Notes: a model not told the origin generated them from the sequence alone. A stretch of 64,000 nt of DNA from Fasciola hepatica (GCA_948099385.1 CANUEZ040000047.1:29840501-29904500), one strand, 5' to 3'. Shown: positions 24,648 to 37,060, counted from the first letter of the stretch. Numbers and translations are program-made.

Positions 24648-26089
24648 CAATGCAACTCTGGACGATTCATTGCTACTCACTGTGCTACAGTGCAAGAAAA
24701 GGTCAAGACAACTGTTATCAATGAGTGAAGTGAAGGCTGTTATCGGAATGCAGTTTGAGCGTGATGTGTCTTGGAAGCCATTCAGTTTCTTTCTTATGGA
24801 AAGCCAAATCTGGATCAAAACTGCTTCCAAGGTTGACGACCCATGAAATAGTTAGTCTAAGAGAGCACTGTAGGTTCCCGAACGTCTATGGATCCTACAA
24901 GTATTGATCACTCGATTTCCTCAGTCCCAATATGACGGCGTTCAATCAGAAACCCCGAGGACAAGTCGAATAGCTTTATGAACGGCAAAACAGCAACAAA
25001 TATAGATTACAGCAGATTGGGACAGCAGCTTTCACTAAACAGTCGCCTCAGTTGGAACTGGTGTTGAATTTAAATATTCACACAATTTTAAGCAGAACGT
25101 ACAATCAATTGTGATAGACAGGCACGCTTGGTCAGAAACAGACAGTAGGAACAGTCATTTGATGAATAACTGCGAGAAACACATGCAAATGAGAAAACGG
25201 ACAGCTCACAGAGGGCGGCAGAGAGCGTACGGTTCTGTGGCGTTTGAAAGTTGAACTGCGCGCCTGCGCTAAGTGGAGATCAGAAAGAGAGACCGATGAA
25301 GACCAGTGGGGTGCGTGCGTGCGTGCGCTCGTGCATGTGACAGTACACGATAGAGCAGCCAGTCTGAGTGGCCGAATTGGCAGGAAGGTGAGATGTTGGG
25401 TTGGAGCCGAAAAAGACGGCGGTTTCCCACCCCAGATGGAACGAACACCTTTAACGGAGAATCGTTTCATGTAAAGGAGCACAGGACGCATAAGTATTGA
25501 TTGGAAAGAAAAGTACTACGCAAAAGGCGACGGGAAAGGGGCGGGAATGTGGTCAGTACTATGCGACGAGCAAAACAAAGATCGTCAGTACACAAAAAGG
25601 GTTTGAGCTAAGAATAAAGTTATTTGATGACCAAAAGGAACCAACAAGCACCACATTCAGCATTATCTGCAGCAAACTAATTATGTACATGCCGATCGAG
25701 TCAGACGAATTCGGTACTGGAATTTGGATTGTTGCCGACATGAAAGTATTCGATACGAACTTTACATTGGGATTTTTTTCAGATTATGCCAATAAAATGT
25801 TGGCAATATTAAATTTTTCATAGCTGAATGTTGTTCACCTTAGCTTTTTAATGTTATATGAGAAGCTGGAATTGCGTGACCTTGCTTGACATGTTTGATT
25901 TGACTGATAAATGAAGCATGAAATTTGGTGAACAGTCAAATATGAACGGTTCTATTCAAGAAAGCAAATCGATCGCACGTGATTTTCGAGAAAGGGGTCT
26001 CACATACTGATCCCGCTGTGTGTATATTTTAATTTTTCCTATCTTCCTCGCGTTCCGTTTCATAAATAATATGATATTTTTTACGTACG
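24645..26089. other. No gene recognised; GC-rich patch
   Basis: Positions about 25180-25450 are noticeably GC-richer and contain GTGCGTGCGTGCG. Opposite-strand ORFs there (76 and 119 codons) mirror each other and show no domain. A 108-codon ORF at 25497-25823 is also unrecognised. The area lies downstream of the Gypsy remnant, where integrase would be expected, but no integrase motif was found. Confidence 0.45.
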
Positions 26090-26239
26090 AGATCGACGAG
26101 AGTGAACGAATTGCTTACGTCTCGTAATGCATGTATTTTTTCCTTTCTTAGTAATTGGAAACAATGTTTCAAGTTTCTCAAGCGAAGGCTCCTCGGGAAC
26201 ACTACACAGTTGTTCAACCGTTTGCTGACTGTGAGATGC

Positions 26240-26760
26240 ACAACTACAGTACACAAATGCAAAACTGAATTCTACACTGAATATAATATTGTTTGTACAA
26301 TATTTTGTGAAATGTTTTACCGACAAAAATTAATGTCAAACCTTCTCTTTCGATCTGGCTGTATTTCTTCCCATCTGTGGTCAATATACGAGACACGCGA
26401 CACACTGCTTTCTGTCTACCAACTGGGAATTTGTGTAACAATTGCACCTATATGGTAGTCACTAGCATTTGTGGCAACAACGATAGGGAGTTTTGGATTG
26501 TGATGGGTTAATACAAGATCTGATGTAAGTATTTCTTTGATCTTCTCAGACGTGTCTTGGCAGTATGCTGACGAAAACAATTTGGTGTCCCTCTTTGAGG
26601 AATCATTTAAAAGTGCACATGATAATTTACCATCCTTTCGAAAGAGTGAAGCTTTGTCTTGTTCATGGGAGCAGGCAAACTTTGAGTTCCGGCTATCTTA
26701 GCTGGATCTGGACGTCGACTGTTCTCACCCATTACTGCCCCATGGTAACTGATATGTGGT
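26240..26760 (-). pseudogene. Gypsy pol: RT connection and RNase H region
   Basis: On the minus strand, about 26700-26620 encodes pieces like DPAKIAG and VNYH, matching the region after the reverse transcriptase core in Gypsy pol (DPxKI...LGxVNYYRRF). From 26447 the RNase H part reads HKFPVGRQKAVCRVSRILTT, then KYSQIEREGLTLIF and a KTFHKILYK segment. These correspond to the family's (A)SRTL...Y(S/A)QIEREGLALIFGVKKFHQYLYG signature. RNase H removes the RNA strand during reverse transcription. Stops and shifts separate the pieces, so the gene is dead. Confidence 0.85.
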
Positions 26761-27359
26761 AGCAGAAACACACATTTTTACATCTGAAAACTGAAATCGC
26801 ATGAATAAATGCGTCTGAAAACCTCGTCCATGTGTACACAATGTTCATGTACGGAATTACTGACAGTAATGATATCTGGAAGGACTCGGGACGCTGGATT
26901 GACCCCAGCCACTATCACCCCTGTGGAACCTGATCTGACCTGATCTGACCTTTACGAGTTATGAACTTGAAAAGAGAACACAGTAAAGTGGCGGTGCACA
27001 ATTTATATCCGGATAGATCTCTCTGCATCTCATTAGGTTCATACTATAAACAGTATAATAATAAACATTACAATAGTAAGACAACGTTAGAGGTGGTAGG
27101 TCCAAAAACGTTGTGATTTTACTAAGGCAACGCCAGGGTAACGAACAAATCCTTTTGCTTGCACAAATTAGGTTTCCATCTTTGGACCACGATCGCTTCG
27201 GCAAATTGTAGTAGATGTGAATTGGTGGCAGAGAGGACCATAGAGAACGCAATTGTACGGTCGATTCGGTGCTTTGTGTCAAGCGCTGACGTACTGTTTC
27301 GTCAAACACAGTAAACTGAAGGCTGTATTGTCCTCTAGATCCAAATGACTGCATTTGAC

Positions 27360-28220
27360 AGCGACTTGATCAAATCTGCACAATATACTTCCAATCTCAC
27401 CACAACGTTTGCACTTGTGGCATCGGTACTGACGAAACCGCACATGATGACACGCGCTACGGGACTAGCAAACAGAGTGTGACCGTCGAAGATCTGGGTT
27501 TATTTGACTTCTTCAAGGCGAAAGATTTGATTTGGAAATTTATCCACATTCAAAAGTTCTGCATTGTTCACTGATACCTGGAACATTTGTGAGTCTTTCG
27601 TTAGGTTTGTTAGTCTGAGATATTCAGTAGTGAGGTCTTTAAAGGAAACCGAGTCTGCTCAGTCCAGTCTAGCAAACAAACGGGTTCTGATATCACTGTC
27701 ATTATGAGACGTTAGGTCTCCGACAAATAGCAGTGATTTAAATTGATCGTCAATCAATTGTGTTAACTGAACTCTCTCGCATTCTCGATTCACTCTGTCT
27801 GCATATGTAACGATATCTTCATTCGTTTGTCTGATGATCTTTAAGCAATTGTAATGAATGTTGAATATTGATATTCGTTGGCCGAAGATGGTCGTGAGGT
27901 GTGAAACAGTTCAGTTTCTAGTGAGATCTCGTGGATTATTCGTAAAATGTAGTTGCAATACTGAATGTGTTCTGATATGCTCAATTATTGCATCAGGAGA
28001 CGGACTTTGGCTGCTTCATCCAGAGTGGCACCATCCACAACAAATAGGCCTTCATATCTTTTATACCAGGACGAAAATGTTATCCCATTGTTCGTATCAT
28101 GAATGCATTCCTGGATTAAGTTGGCTAATGATTCTCTGTTCCTGTTCGACCAATGTCTGCTGCTGTAGACGGAGTTGTTCCTGTTGCTGTTGTTGAATTA
28201 ACTGGATGAGATTGTCTTGT
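27360..28220 (-). pseudogene. Gypsy gag-like sequence with zinc-knuckle remnant
   Basis: Translated on the minus strand, a Gln-rich start (about 28195-28140, QQQQEQLRLQQQTLVEQEQ) is followed by a capsid-like segment: CLKIIRQTNEDIVTYADRVN, then FKSLLFVGDL and IRTRLFARLD. This is the pattern of flatworm Gypsy gag proteins. Near 27420-27390 HKCKRCGEIG resembles a CCHC zinc knuckle that has lost its last ligands. Gag packages the element's RNA into particles. At least five in-frame stops are present. Confidence 0.75.
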
Positions 28221-28544
28221 TCCTTCATCCCCGTTACCAAACTGTTCAAGCCCATAACTTGCAAATAAGAAAAACAACGGTGCTGAGCAACGGTTTATCG
28301 GAAATTCAAAATGAATGTCTCACCTGGCACGTGACCTCAGCACAATCCATGAACAAACGTGAGTGGCCAATTGAGGGCCAGTCAAAACACAACAAGTTGG
28401 ACGATATCGAATTATCAATTAAATTTCCGGTGAACAAAGCGGTCATGACAAACAGTGTAATACGAAGCAATGTGTGATAGTTGGTTATGCGAGTGCCTCA
28501 ATACAACGGGCCATTCACAGAAAAATAACATGGAGCAGATATTA

Positions 28545-28725
28545 TACTCAATTTCCTAGTATCGACCTAGTTGTGTACAAGCGTGGTTTCGTCAGAACAC
28601 TTCTCCACAGAGCCCGAAAAACGTACACTCCTGATCCACTTCAAGAGCAAGATCTTATCAAGGGAAGGATTTTGGCCAATGGTTCTGCAACAAACAACGA
28701 TGCAAATTGGGGCCCATTTTAACAG
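28545..28725 (+). pseudogene. PLE reverse transcriptase C-terminal fragment
   Basis: The segment VYKRGFVRTLLHRARKTYTP followed by about 20 residues ending GRILANG resembles the KRxLVRxLxxRARKICxxDxL...LxENG region found after the PLE reverse transcriptase palm. The clearer copy of this region is at 49578-49973, in the opposite orientation. Only ~60 residues can be read here and nothing intact flanks them. Confidence 0.6.
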
Positions 28726-29792
28726 CTGAACAGAAGCAAGTCATTTTATTAATTCTTTTAGAGGTGATCATATTTTTTAATTATTTGCATTATAGCCTAA
28801 GCTCTGCTCTAAACCAAACACATGTGGCAACCCAATGATGCTTAATGCAGACCACTACACGACTGAGATGAAAAGATCATTCTTGTAGTTCTGTTGCTCT
28901 TATCGCCCTAATTTAGCAATGGTCAAGTGAAACTGGTCCTATTCATTCGGACAGCACGATTTTGTTTGACCAAAGAACCACTTCAGCGCTTAAATGTGAA
29001 GGTGTGCAGACGCGGTTACCTAACATTGACTTGAGTAACGGTACCCCTAAGGGCAAATTGTGCACCGTGAATATACGAGAAAGTCTATTGGGAGATGTAT
29101 CGTTCATGAGAAACACTAATGTGGATTGACAAGATGGAGTGATAATTATGTTTGAGGTTGAAATACCACTGAGGTCCACTCGTGTGTTGGCCGCTTACAA
29201 GTAGTTACAAGTCCATGGATAGGTACCGATGAACCAGCTAGATTTTTCAGTGAAGATGCCAATATATTTGATGGTCACAACTCATCAGCCTGTCGTGCTT
29301 CCCAGTCATTCCATTGTTGAAGCAGTGTTGTTTCTACCTGACGGAACGGTGTCCTTGTACGGTGTATAGGTATAAATACTAATCACTACCAGTTTTATAC
29401 TGAGATGAATGTGTGTGTGAGCAGGAGCTTGTTTGACAAATCTTTTTCACCAATATGATCGAAATAAAAGAATATAATGTTGTCAATGAGAAATTAGGGT
29501 ACTACACAGTCTAGTAGAATTGTATGATTTTACCACTATTTCAATAAAATTCCATTTGGGTTCTGTGAAGTGTATTAAAGTTAAGTGGGGTTTACCAACA
29601 TATTCAACATCCTCCAGATTTCCTTGGACTAATGCCTGGTCGCAACTAACGGATACTCCTTCAGTCATAGGACAACAATCAGTATGTTCAAGTTTGAAAT
29701 AAGCACAGATGACCATGCACACGACAACACCAGTTTCAGTCCATTCTTCCAGAACTATCCAAAGTGGTTACAATATCTATTTACTGGCTTTA
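28726..29792. other. No gene recognised
   Basis: Short ORFs only. No repeat in this stretch was matched elsewhere in the window. Confidence 0.5.
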
Positions 29793-30300
29793 TAGGTGCA
29801 TTTGGGTAGGCTATATGAACTATTATACCAGGAAGAACATTAATACTGATTTAGCAGATATTTGACAAGTTCAATGCACAAAGTAATTTTGATTTTCCCA
29901 CAGGTACGGTAGTTTATTCTTACTTCAAAAACATGTTGCCAAGGTACGAGGGCACTCTTCTATCAGAAGAAAAGGTTATGTCCATATTGCATGCATGCCT
30001 AATTTTTATATTTCCGTATAAATCCAACCACTTCATAGACTGTCACACCTGAACCGCTTTTAGAGACACATCTCAAAACGTTCCATGAGGAGAAAGCTGA
30101 ATGGAACCAATCTCACATAAAGATTTATCTCCAAATACAGTCAGTAAAAATTGTAGTATACTAGGTCTAATTACTTCAAAATAACATTCTTACACTACTC
30201 TTTCTAAGCAAATATTCGTTGAACGAAAAATTGGTTTTGTATTAACACGAAAGTTTCAGTGAGATAATTATAATTAGCCGACGCTTCGGTTATAGAACGG
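29793..30300 (+). repeat. Interspersed repeat R1, copy 2
   Basis: Direct copy of 8987-9490. The first ~310 bp are nearly identical to copy 1 and the remainder is much more diverged, ending with GCCGACGCTTCG near 30285. The abrupt change in identity is notable. Confidence 0.8.
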
Positions 30301-31312
30301 TTTCACAATCAAATGCAGTGTTAATAGAAATATTACATGGTTATCATCCTCCAAGTTATATGTTTTAAACCCTGGAAATACCTATACCGTCCACTCAATG
30401 ACACCATGAGTGCTACCGGGCAACCGCGTGCACGACAGCCGCAGTGAAACTGCTCAATTATAACTCTACCAATTACAGTTATGCACAATATCTAACAGAT
30501 GATTTCATTCACCCTAGCATGACTGGATGTGTAATGAGTAGATTGTATGAGATGCTAAAAAGCAAATCCCCAAGGCCTATCGGGTTACCTTGGTGAGCTA
30601 CATAATGACGAGATCCATTCAATAAGCGATCATATGCAAGAAAAAATACATATATATATATATTACACGAGAAGTGACACTTTTAGTTACACAACTTTAC
30701 ATCCAAATTAATATTGTTTTTCATAGTTTTCCCTCTGTTTTTCAATTCTCTGATTGTTTTGATATTCAAGTCAGGTTGTTGCTGACAAGTAGGAATCAGT
30801 GAACCACGGCAATAAATGAACAGTTATTGGATGACACAAGGAATAAGACCCACTAAATAATCACAAACTCAGGATACCAAAGTGAATATACAAGACTGAA
30901 ACAAATGCTGGTTAGCGATAAATACTATGCCGACGGAGGATATACTGTGGAGTGAATATTACCAAAAGTGTTATTTTACTGAGATGTTCCATACAAGCAC
31001 TTCAAAGTTGAACAACACGACCAAGTTATTAGAAATAGGCGCGTCTTTACTGATTGATATATCACTAGCAACGAGGTAGGAGTACGTCAGTGGCTTTTTG
31101 TCGTCTTTCCGCAATAAAATGGACCATTTTTGAAATTTTAATTTACTATTCTCAATGTTGGTCATCATCATCTCACGCGGAGAACTTAGCACGTTTTTTC
31201 GCCGGATGTTAAAATTTAACTAATTTTATCAGAAAATTCCCAACGAACACATTAGGAGAACACAATTTGGCGAACAACCTCGTTTTTAGTGATTTCTAAT
31301 CATGCCACTACA
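30301..31312. repeat. PLE-flank-like repeat; otherwise no gene
   Basis: On the minus strand, 30700-30570 (AAGTGTCACTTCTCGTGT ... ATTGAATGGATCTCG) matches 60640-60780 on the plus strand. A short (TA)n run lies at about 30650-30662. The remainder holds no recognisable coding sequence. Confidence 0.55.
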
Positions 31313-31860
31313 TCACAATATATGACGGCATGTCAAGGGGTTGAACCAATTAGATAAGTGGGAATCAATACAAATTAATAATGAAAGGGAGTGGGGAGGG
31401 AGATAACAGTTGTAATCCGGGCTTAAATAGAAACCGGATGTGTGTTTGTTTTCTCGTGTGTTTTCAGTTTCCATCTGGTCTGTGGCCTGTTGTAGGATGG
31501 AGGGAGGGCCAGGGAAACTTAAGGGCACATACAAATTGTTTTTGAGTTCATAGAGGGGGTTGTGGAGGCGGATGCCGACGGTCTCAGCTGTGGCTAGTAT
31601 GCGACAAATTGCCGGTCTTGATTGCCGACCCCGAATCTTAAACAGCACACGGAAGGCCTCAGCAACCTTTACTGTGTGATTAGTCTGGGCGAGGTGTGAA
31701 ACGACAGCGCTAGTGAGTGACTTAAATGCTCCAGTGTTCAACCAAGTAACTACTTTTATCGTTCCCACTAGCACAACAGCTTTGATTTGTGGATTAGACG
31801 GAAAGATTTGTTGGCATCTTGGATACTTGTAGTTTACCATTCGTCAACAGATTTCACTTT
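31313..31860 (-). pseudogene. PLE GIY-YIG C-terminal region (175-codon open stretch)
   Basis: The 175-codon minus-strand ORF contains SAVVSHLAQTNHTVKVAEAF, then RILATAETVGIRLHNP and VPLSFP. This pattern (SAI..HL..TGH.VDV..AF.V.Y...ATAEAIGIRxxNPxLCVQK...LPWP) follows the YIG helix in PLE endonuclease domains I recall from trematodes. Near its start YKYPRCQ and VGTIKVVTWLNTGAFKS correspond to a decayed cysteine/YIG part. The catalytic YIG and Arg are not preserved, so activity is not expected. A shorter relative lies at 55260-55440. Confidence 0.7.
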
Positions 31861-31869
31861 TATCTGGGA

Positions 31870-32890
31870 CAGCACGACCAGACGGATATGCCTCGTGATT
31901 ATGAGAGGGAATTCCCAGTAAATTGATTAGAAATACAGCGGGCTCATTTAGCTCGGCTACTTTTTAAATGGTGAACTGTCACATTTCTCTTTACTTCAAA
32001 TCGAGCTGCAATATTGCACAGGTACGGGTTATATGAAATTATTGCTATCAGTTCTAGTTTATTCAATCAATAACCTGGAATTTCTGTGTTCTGATTTCGG
32101 TTGCTACCTTCCAGCATCGTCGATAAGAATTGAAAAACAGTGATAAAGATAAAAAAGTTCAACGTAACGAGCAGAAATCAAGAGGATAAGAAAAGAGTTC
32201 GAGTGCAGTTACTCCACTGTCCGGGACAACTAGACATATCACCTAATGTCTCCAACGATTTGATAGGTGGGTGGCTTGGACCCAAATCTTGAAGTCCAAC
32301 ACGTCCTACATGATCGAGAATACTGGTTAGGGTTTTCATAACTGATTCCCATTTAATGGACTGAGCACCTCGACTTACCTTCCAGTCTCTACCTGCACTA
32401 GAGAACAAAGCCCGCTATATACAACTTCATGTAAAATCGAACAGAGTGACGACTCAAGTTAGAAAAGCATGAAGAAATATGGCATGCAGTAAGAAACATA
32501 CATCACATGAAACGATGGAATCATTGAGGAATATTGATCGTGGACACATCACCAGTCTGAACAGATTACCAATTTTTTTCATGAGGAGAGTATGGTAATT
32601 GAATATGGAATAGGTTGGAAGAGCTTTATACAAATGAGCAGTTCTGTAGAACGTGATGAGTAGAACAGCGCCGTTTGATAAGTTTCACCAATATGAATGA
32701 TTCCTTACTTGTGAAGTGAATGCGTGAAAGTAAATCATTAGAAGTTCGGTAAAGAGAACTAATTGCACAAGGAGAGTTCGCTGTAGTAATGGCAGAACAC
32801 GTTGAGCGAAGGAGGCACCAAATTTGGAACAGCGATGGTGAGCATGATGATGGATTGGTAATAATCGAAAAGCTTTACATTCGTATTGGT
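31870..32890 (+). repeat. Interspersed repeat R2, copy 1
   Basis: Matches 37040-37705 in the same orientation. The section 32640-32820 is about 95% identical to 37460-37640, whereas the left part is far more diverged. It contains no recognisable ORF. It adjoins the PLE tail at 31313-31860 and the second copy adjoins a LINE fragment, so it may be a retroelement end. Confidence 0.75.
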
Positions 32891-33310
32891 CAGGGATGAA
32901 TGGTGTGAATGGTTTCCTTGTCCAAAAAAGGAACTGATTCTGTTTGAATGGAACATATGTGGACTAGATATTACGTTTACTATTGAAATGCGCCGGAGAA
33001 AAGTCTGTTGCAGAAATAATGCGAAGAGTGCATACGATATCTTCCTCCGATTTTCTATTTTTGCTCTCGCATTTTGACCAGTCGCTGCTTTGCTACATAA
33101 TGATATGAAACTGAACAACTCTACAGATTGTTCCACCAAGCTGCATCCCAATGAGTGTAACGTACATATGTGGAAATCCTCCCTAGCCCTAGTCACATAC
33201 TTGTATTGTTGAGACTATGCTCTTTATCTTATTGACCCTCGAACAAGTACAGCATGCATCAATCATCACACTTCAACATTTGTCTATATTTTGCTCACGT
33301 GAAGTGACAT

Positions 33311-33540
33311 AATTTTTGATTCGAACTTGGACTGCCGTGACGGTGGTACCTGACATTGACCTTTTGTTGAACTCTGGTCCTCGTTGCTTGACGTAGTGGC
33401 CGTACAGTTGAGGTTTGTACATATTTATATGCGTATAACGTGTTAATCCAGCACCGTAGAACCAGGGAATCAAACTCGTTCTGATTTTGGGATTCGTTAA
33501 TTGGGCTACGCGTTACTCACGATCGGAATAACCGTAACAA
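33311..33540 (+). promoter_or_regulatory. 5' flank of GPCR pseudogene C, shared with 21013-21250
   Basis: This sequence is recognisably conserved between two places, once upstream of a receptor pseudogene and once alone. That suggests it was carried as the upstream region of the gene family. No TATA box or defined factor site can be assigned. Confidence 0.4.
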
Positions 33541-33580
33541 TGATCACCAACTCACTGACACATCCTAATCTGATCACCAT

Positions 33581-34870
33581 GGTTGATGTCACCACCCATC
33601 TAGAAGAAAATTCAAATGACACCTTTAAAATGAGCTCTACAATACCTTTGAGCATGGGAATTGTCGCCAGTATCTCGGTGCTTTACCCGCTGTGCTGAGT
33701 CCTAACACGCAGTTATCTGAAGATTTGGTGTAGTAATAATAATGCACAGAACTGATCGTGTACTACGCGAACGAAATCAGCAAAAAGAACAAGGCTGCAA
33801 AAACGCATGGTATTTGAATTGCGGAACTGGTTTATATGAATATGGTAAAGCGAAGAAGGAAATCTGTTAGACTCGAAGATGACCAGTCACAGGGAGCCTC
33901 TTGTCGTACCTGTCCTTGGATATCCTGATTGGGTGATGCACACTCACATGCGTGGCTATTAAGCTGTACGTGTTTGTATCATGTGTGGCAGCTTGTGAAT
34001 CACCACACTCGGGTTCTACGCACGTAGGTGTTACTTGATGCTTTCTGTTGTCTATGGATCCTGCCCTTCATATGGCTGCTCTACAAAACACATTCAAACA
34101 CGCTCAGCAGTTGGATCCAGTGACATATTTGGCCCACACAAATCCAGTACTGGTTAGTTGTGTTGATGTCAAAATGCAATCTAACATAGATCATGTTGGA
34201 TCGCATTTGGGTCAATCTTCACGGCACCACTTAACAACGTTATGAAATGGCATCTGTCATCTGGACAACAATTGGGACAGTCATGCTTAGCGGGAGAGCT
34301 CTCATACTAAACACGCTGATTGTGAACTTTCACAATGTGACCTGTTTTACTAAAATTACACCGAATCACACAACTGCTTTTCATGTGGGTATGTTTATTA
34401 ACCATTTGACTTCGTCGTTTACTACTTGCTTCCTATTTAAGGCATCCTAGTTACATGATTTCCGGTATTATGTGATTTCCATTCGTTGGAAAGAAACTGG
34501 TAATATGCAGGGGGCACATACAGTCAACCACGTGTTACTTCCCACAGGACGAGCAAGGTCAACTGGAATCGAATGGAACATGTTTCCTCATCGATCCACT
34601 TCATTGATCCACGTCTGTTGGTTCTCCATATACGATCTCATTCGTGATTCTATGATATACATATGACACCGTGAACTACTTATTGAACGAACTAGTCAAC
34701 CGTACGATTTCCCCTCAGATGTCCAACTGATCGGCGCATTTGTGACCACCGTTAACTGGATCGTTGATCCAGTGATTATTGTATTATCAATTCTCTCAAT
34801 TAGGAAATTAACATCCGAGAACCGAACGCTCGAAATCGGGATATTTAAGCACGCATGTATGAAATTCCTT
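33581..34870 (+). pseudogene. GPCR pseudogene C
   Basis: Decayed member of the receptor family at 21761-22795. It starts at the ATG at 33581 (MVDV...) with an N-terminus and TM1 (STIPLSMGIVASISVLYPLC) aligning to the intact gene, then hits a stop. About 280 bp of unrelated sequence (33710-33990) interrupts it. The TM2-TM3 region then resumes in broken frames: the DNA at 34010-34210 tracks the intact gene closely, e.g. AAAATGCAATCTAACATAGATCA. TM4 and ECL2 appear at 34247-34400 (VIWTTIGT, FHNVTCFTKITPN, retaining the ECL2 Cys). TM7 appears at 34742-34810 (VTTVNWIVDPVII). Many stops and indels make it clearly non-functional. It is the most diverged nearly full-length copy. Confidence 0.85.
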
Positions 34871-34979
34871 TTTGCGGAAACAAGACAGGATTCAAAATGT
34901 GAAAGAATACGAATGAACAGATCTGTTTGCATAATTAAGAATGATTTTAACAAGCTTGACGTCACATTCCTCACCATGC

Positions 34980-36660
34980 TTGCCTTGATCAGTATGGTAT
35001 GTTGCTCCACTAGAATTGAGGTTCAGCTGGACTTAACCTTCAAAAAAAGATCATACGAGTTTAGTGTTTAAAGTTGTGCAGCCCTGGGAAGCGTTCATAT
35101 CTGTGTCCTGAAAGTACGCATGACAATGTGGTACACCACGTTAAGAAGACCTTCTAGAACAATGAATCTAATGCATTGTTTATCCAACAATCTGATAAAG
35201 CTAAGGTTCCTGATTACGTCAACCGATATTTCCGTGTCATCAAACTCTAACAATTGTCTTCTGTGAACATGTCACTGATTACCTCAGTTTTGTTTTAATC
35301 GTTGTTGCTCAGTTGAAACTGTCTTCATTCAAAGTGATTGATAAATCCTTCACCAATACTTCGATAGCTGTGAAGAAAGAATGAGCAGGCCTACGAACAT
35401 GGACAGAAAACATAGGTCACAAACTCACTCAGTTAATCAAACCTGAATTTAAACATCTGAATAAGTTATATATAGGTAACACAACAGTTGTCGTAGCATG
35501 TGAAATGCATGTATGACCGCAACTGAAGAAATCTAGATGGAAAAGATGATGTTATAGGACTCACTTCTGATTTTAGCTGGGTATTGCTGTGCATCTTCAA
35601 GCCAGTTTTCAGCAGCTCATCTCATCCACTAACTATCGAACTTTCTACGGTCCTCCAACAGATGTAAAGAGTTACGAAAAATGAAGTTCCTTTTCCAGAT
35701 GAGCTATCACCTGCTTTAGTCAAAAAGTGTACTGAAATCAGCCAATATCTGCAACGACTGTCTAAGAAGCAGGACAACCCTCGATATTTTGAGTTTGGCC
35801 AAAGTAACACTTATTCTCAAAAGGAAGCTGAGTAACACCACTCTGTCCCCTGTATTTCTGTGGTGCATAAACTGTTCGAGAGACCTTCGTTACTACAGGT
35901 GAACAAGAGATCTGTTGGAGAATATACAAATCAGTTTTCATATCACATTTTGCGCTCTACACCTGACACCATAACTTTCACAGTTCACTCAGAAATTTCG
36001 GCTCTAGACAGAAAACGTAAGACTGTCTCAATTGTATTGTTAGACTACAAATCGCATTTGGTTGCCCTAATGGATCAGTATTTCTCAGTATATTCTCCAT
36101 TAGTGGTGTTAGCTCAAAGGTCTTCAGGCCGATGTACTACTGATCGTAGATATTTTGCTTACATCAACGGGAAATGGTCATCTTCAGTCGACTGCCGTGT
36201 ATTACAAGGTGCATTTAATCCGCTTTTTGCATTTCTTCGTATGGTAAACAGCGGGGTGTGGATTACCAACAACCAGAATAGCTTCACTAATACGGATCAA
36301 ACTAATTGGAGTTGTAAACTGATGTTCATCCCGCTTCCCTGCACTGAGTGCTTTTAAGAGTAAGGATGTATTATCTTCCTTATATTATGATGAACCATAC
36401 ACAGCCATCACTAACACGATTCACTTCCCACTTGTGAAAATTGAACACGTACCGATACCATCAACATTTAAATATCTCGATAATACAACATCGTATAATC
36501 TTCCATGGACCACGTACGTTCAATAGAGATTTTTTAAATTTTTAAATTTATCAGTTTTCTCTCTCCATTTGAGCTTGCTTTCGGTCCAATATCAGTTATT
36601 ATTCAACTTGTGATTGAATGTGTTCTTCCACACTGGCTGTACCACTCTCCAGTTATTTTC
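34980..36660 (+). mobile_element. LINE (CR1/Jockey-like), copy B, degraded
   Basis: Sister of the copies at 16560-18300 and 62785-64000. The longest open piece (35860-36357, 165 codons) covers an HKLFERPSLLQVN segment, then a variable stretch, then WSSSVDCRVLQGAFNPLFAF, which corresponds to the VxxGVxQGxxLxPxLF motif of reverse transcriptases. The fingers motif reads NEVPFPDELSPALVKKC at about 35680-35730. Thumb-like pieces lie near 36310-36480. No catalytic YxDD was seen. It starts directly after GPCR pseudogene C. Confidence 0.78.
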
Positions 36661-36679
36661 TCGGTCCTCAAAATAGAGA

Positions 36680-37060
36680 TTTTAATTCACACCTCTCTAA
36701 ATGCAGCGGTATATCTCGAGATGCACTCGTTGATACTCGTTTTCAAGCACCTCGAGACAATAAAATCAACCAAACCCTATGGACCGGGAGAACTACATTT
36801 GGCAGTAATCAAGCATGGAGCTGGAACTCTCTCAAATACTACATACGATTATCAATTGTTCTCTCGAATCGTTCTTTATTCCTGACTGTTGGCGTCCTAT
36901 CACGATCATTCTCGTTACAAAAGGTTCGAGTAAACAAAAACGGAACAAGGAATTTCCGCCAAACTGCACTTTCCTCGTCGGCTTTAAAACCAGTTGAATG
37001 TATTGTGCTTCAGCGCCTTCAAAGCAAACAGAAGTCCCACAACCAGACGGATGTGTCTCT
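36680..37060 (+). pseudogene. Second LINE type, reverse transcriptase fingers fragment
   Basis: Three frames together give a contiguous match to the start of a non-LTR reverse transcriptase. In 36610-36885 KSTKPYGPGELHLAVIKHGA corresponds to the GPDxxHPxxLK motif. In 36815-36997 RSFFIPDCWRPITIILVTKG corresponds to the IPxxWKxAxVxPxxKKG motif. In another frame LKPVECIVLQRLQS corresponds to the KxLExIxxxxL helix. The frame changes show it is dead. The sequence differs from LINE copies A-C at the same motif, so it is a different family. Confidence 0.75.

Larger units (their letters stand above)
26090..28225 (-). mobile_element. Ty3/Gypsy LTR retrotransposon remnant
   Basis: Gag-like sequence at 28220-27360 is followed in the same orientation by the reverse transcriptase tail and RNase H at 26760-26240. 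Protease and the catalytic reverse transcriptase core should lie between them, but only ~600 bp without clear motifs remains. No LTRs or integrase were recognised. The element is internally deleted and riddled with stops. Confidence 0.75.

Noticed and set aside
25132..25823. ORFs of 119, 76 and 108 codons in a GC-rich patch downstream of the Gypsy remnant
   Set aside because: Integrase would be expected here, but no HHCC or DDE integrase signature could be read. The first two ORFs mirror each other on opposite strands.
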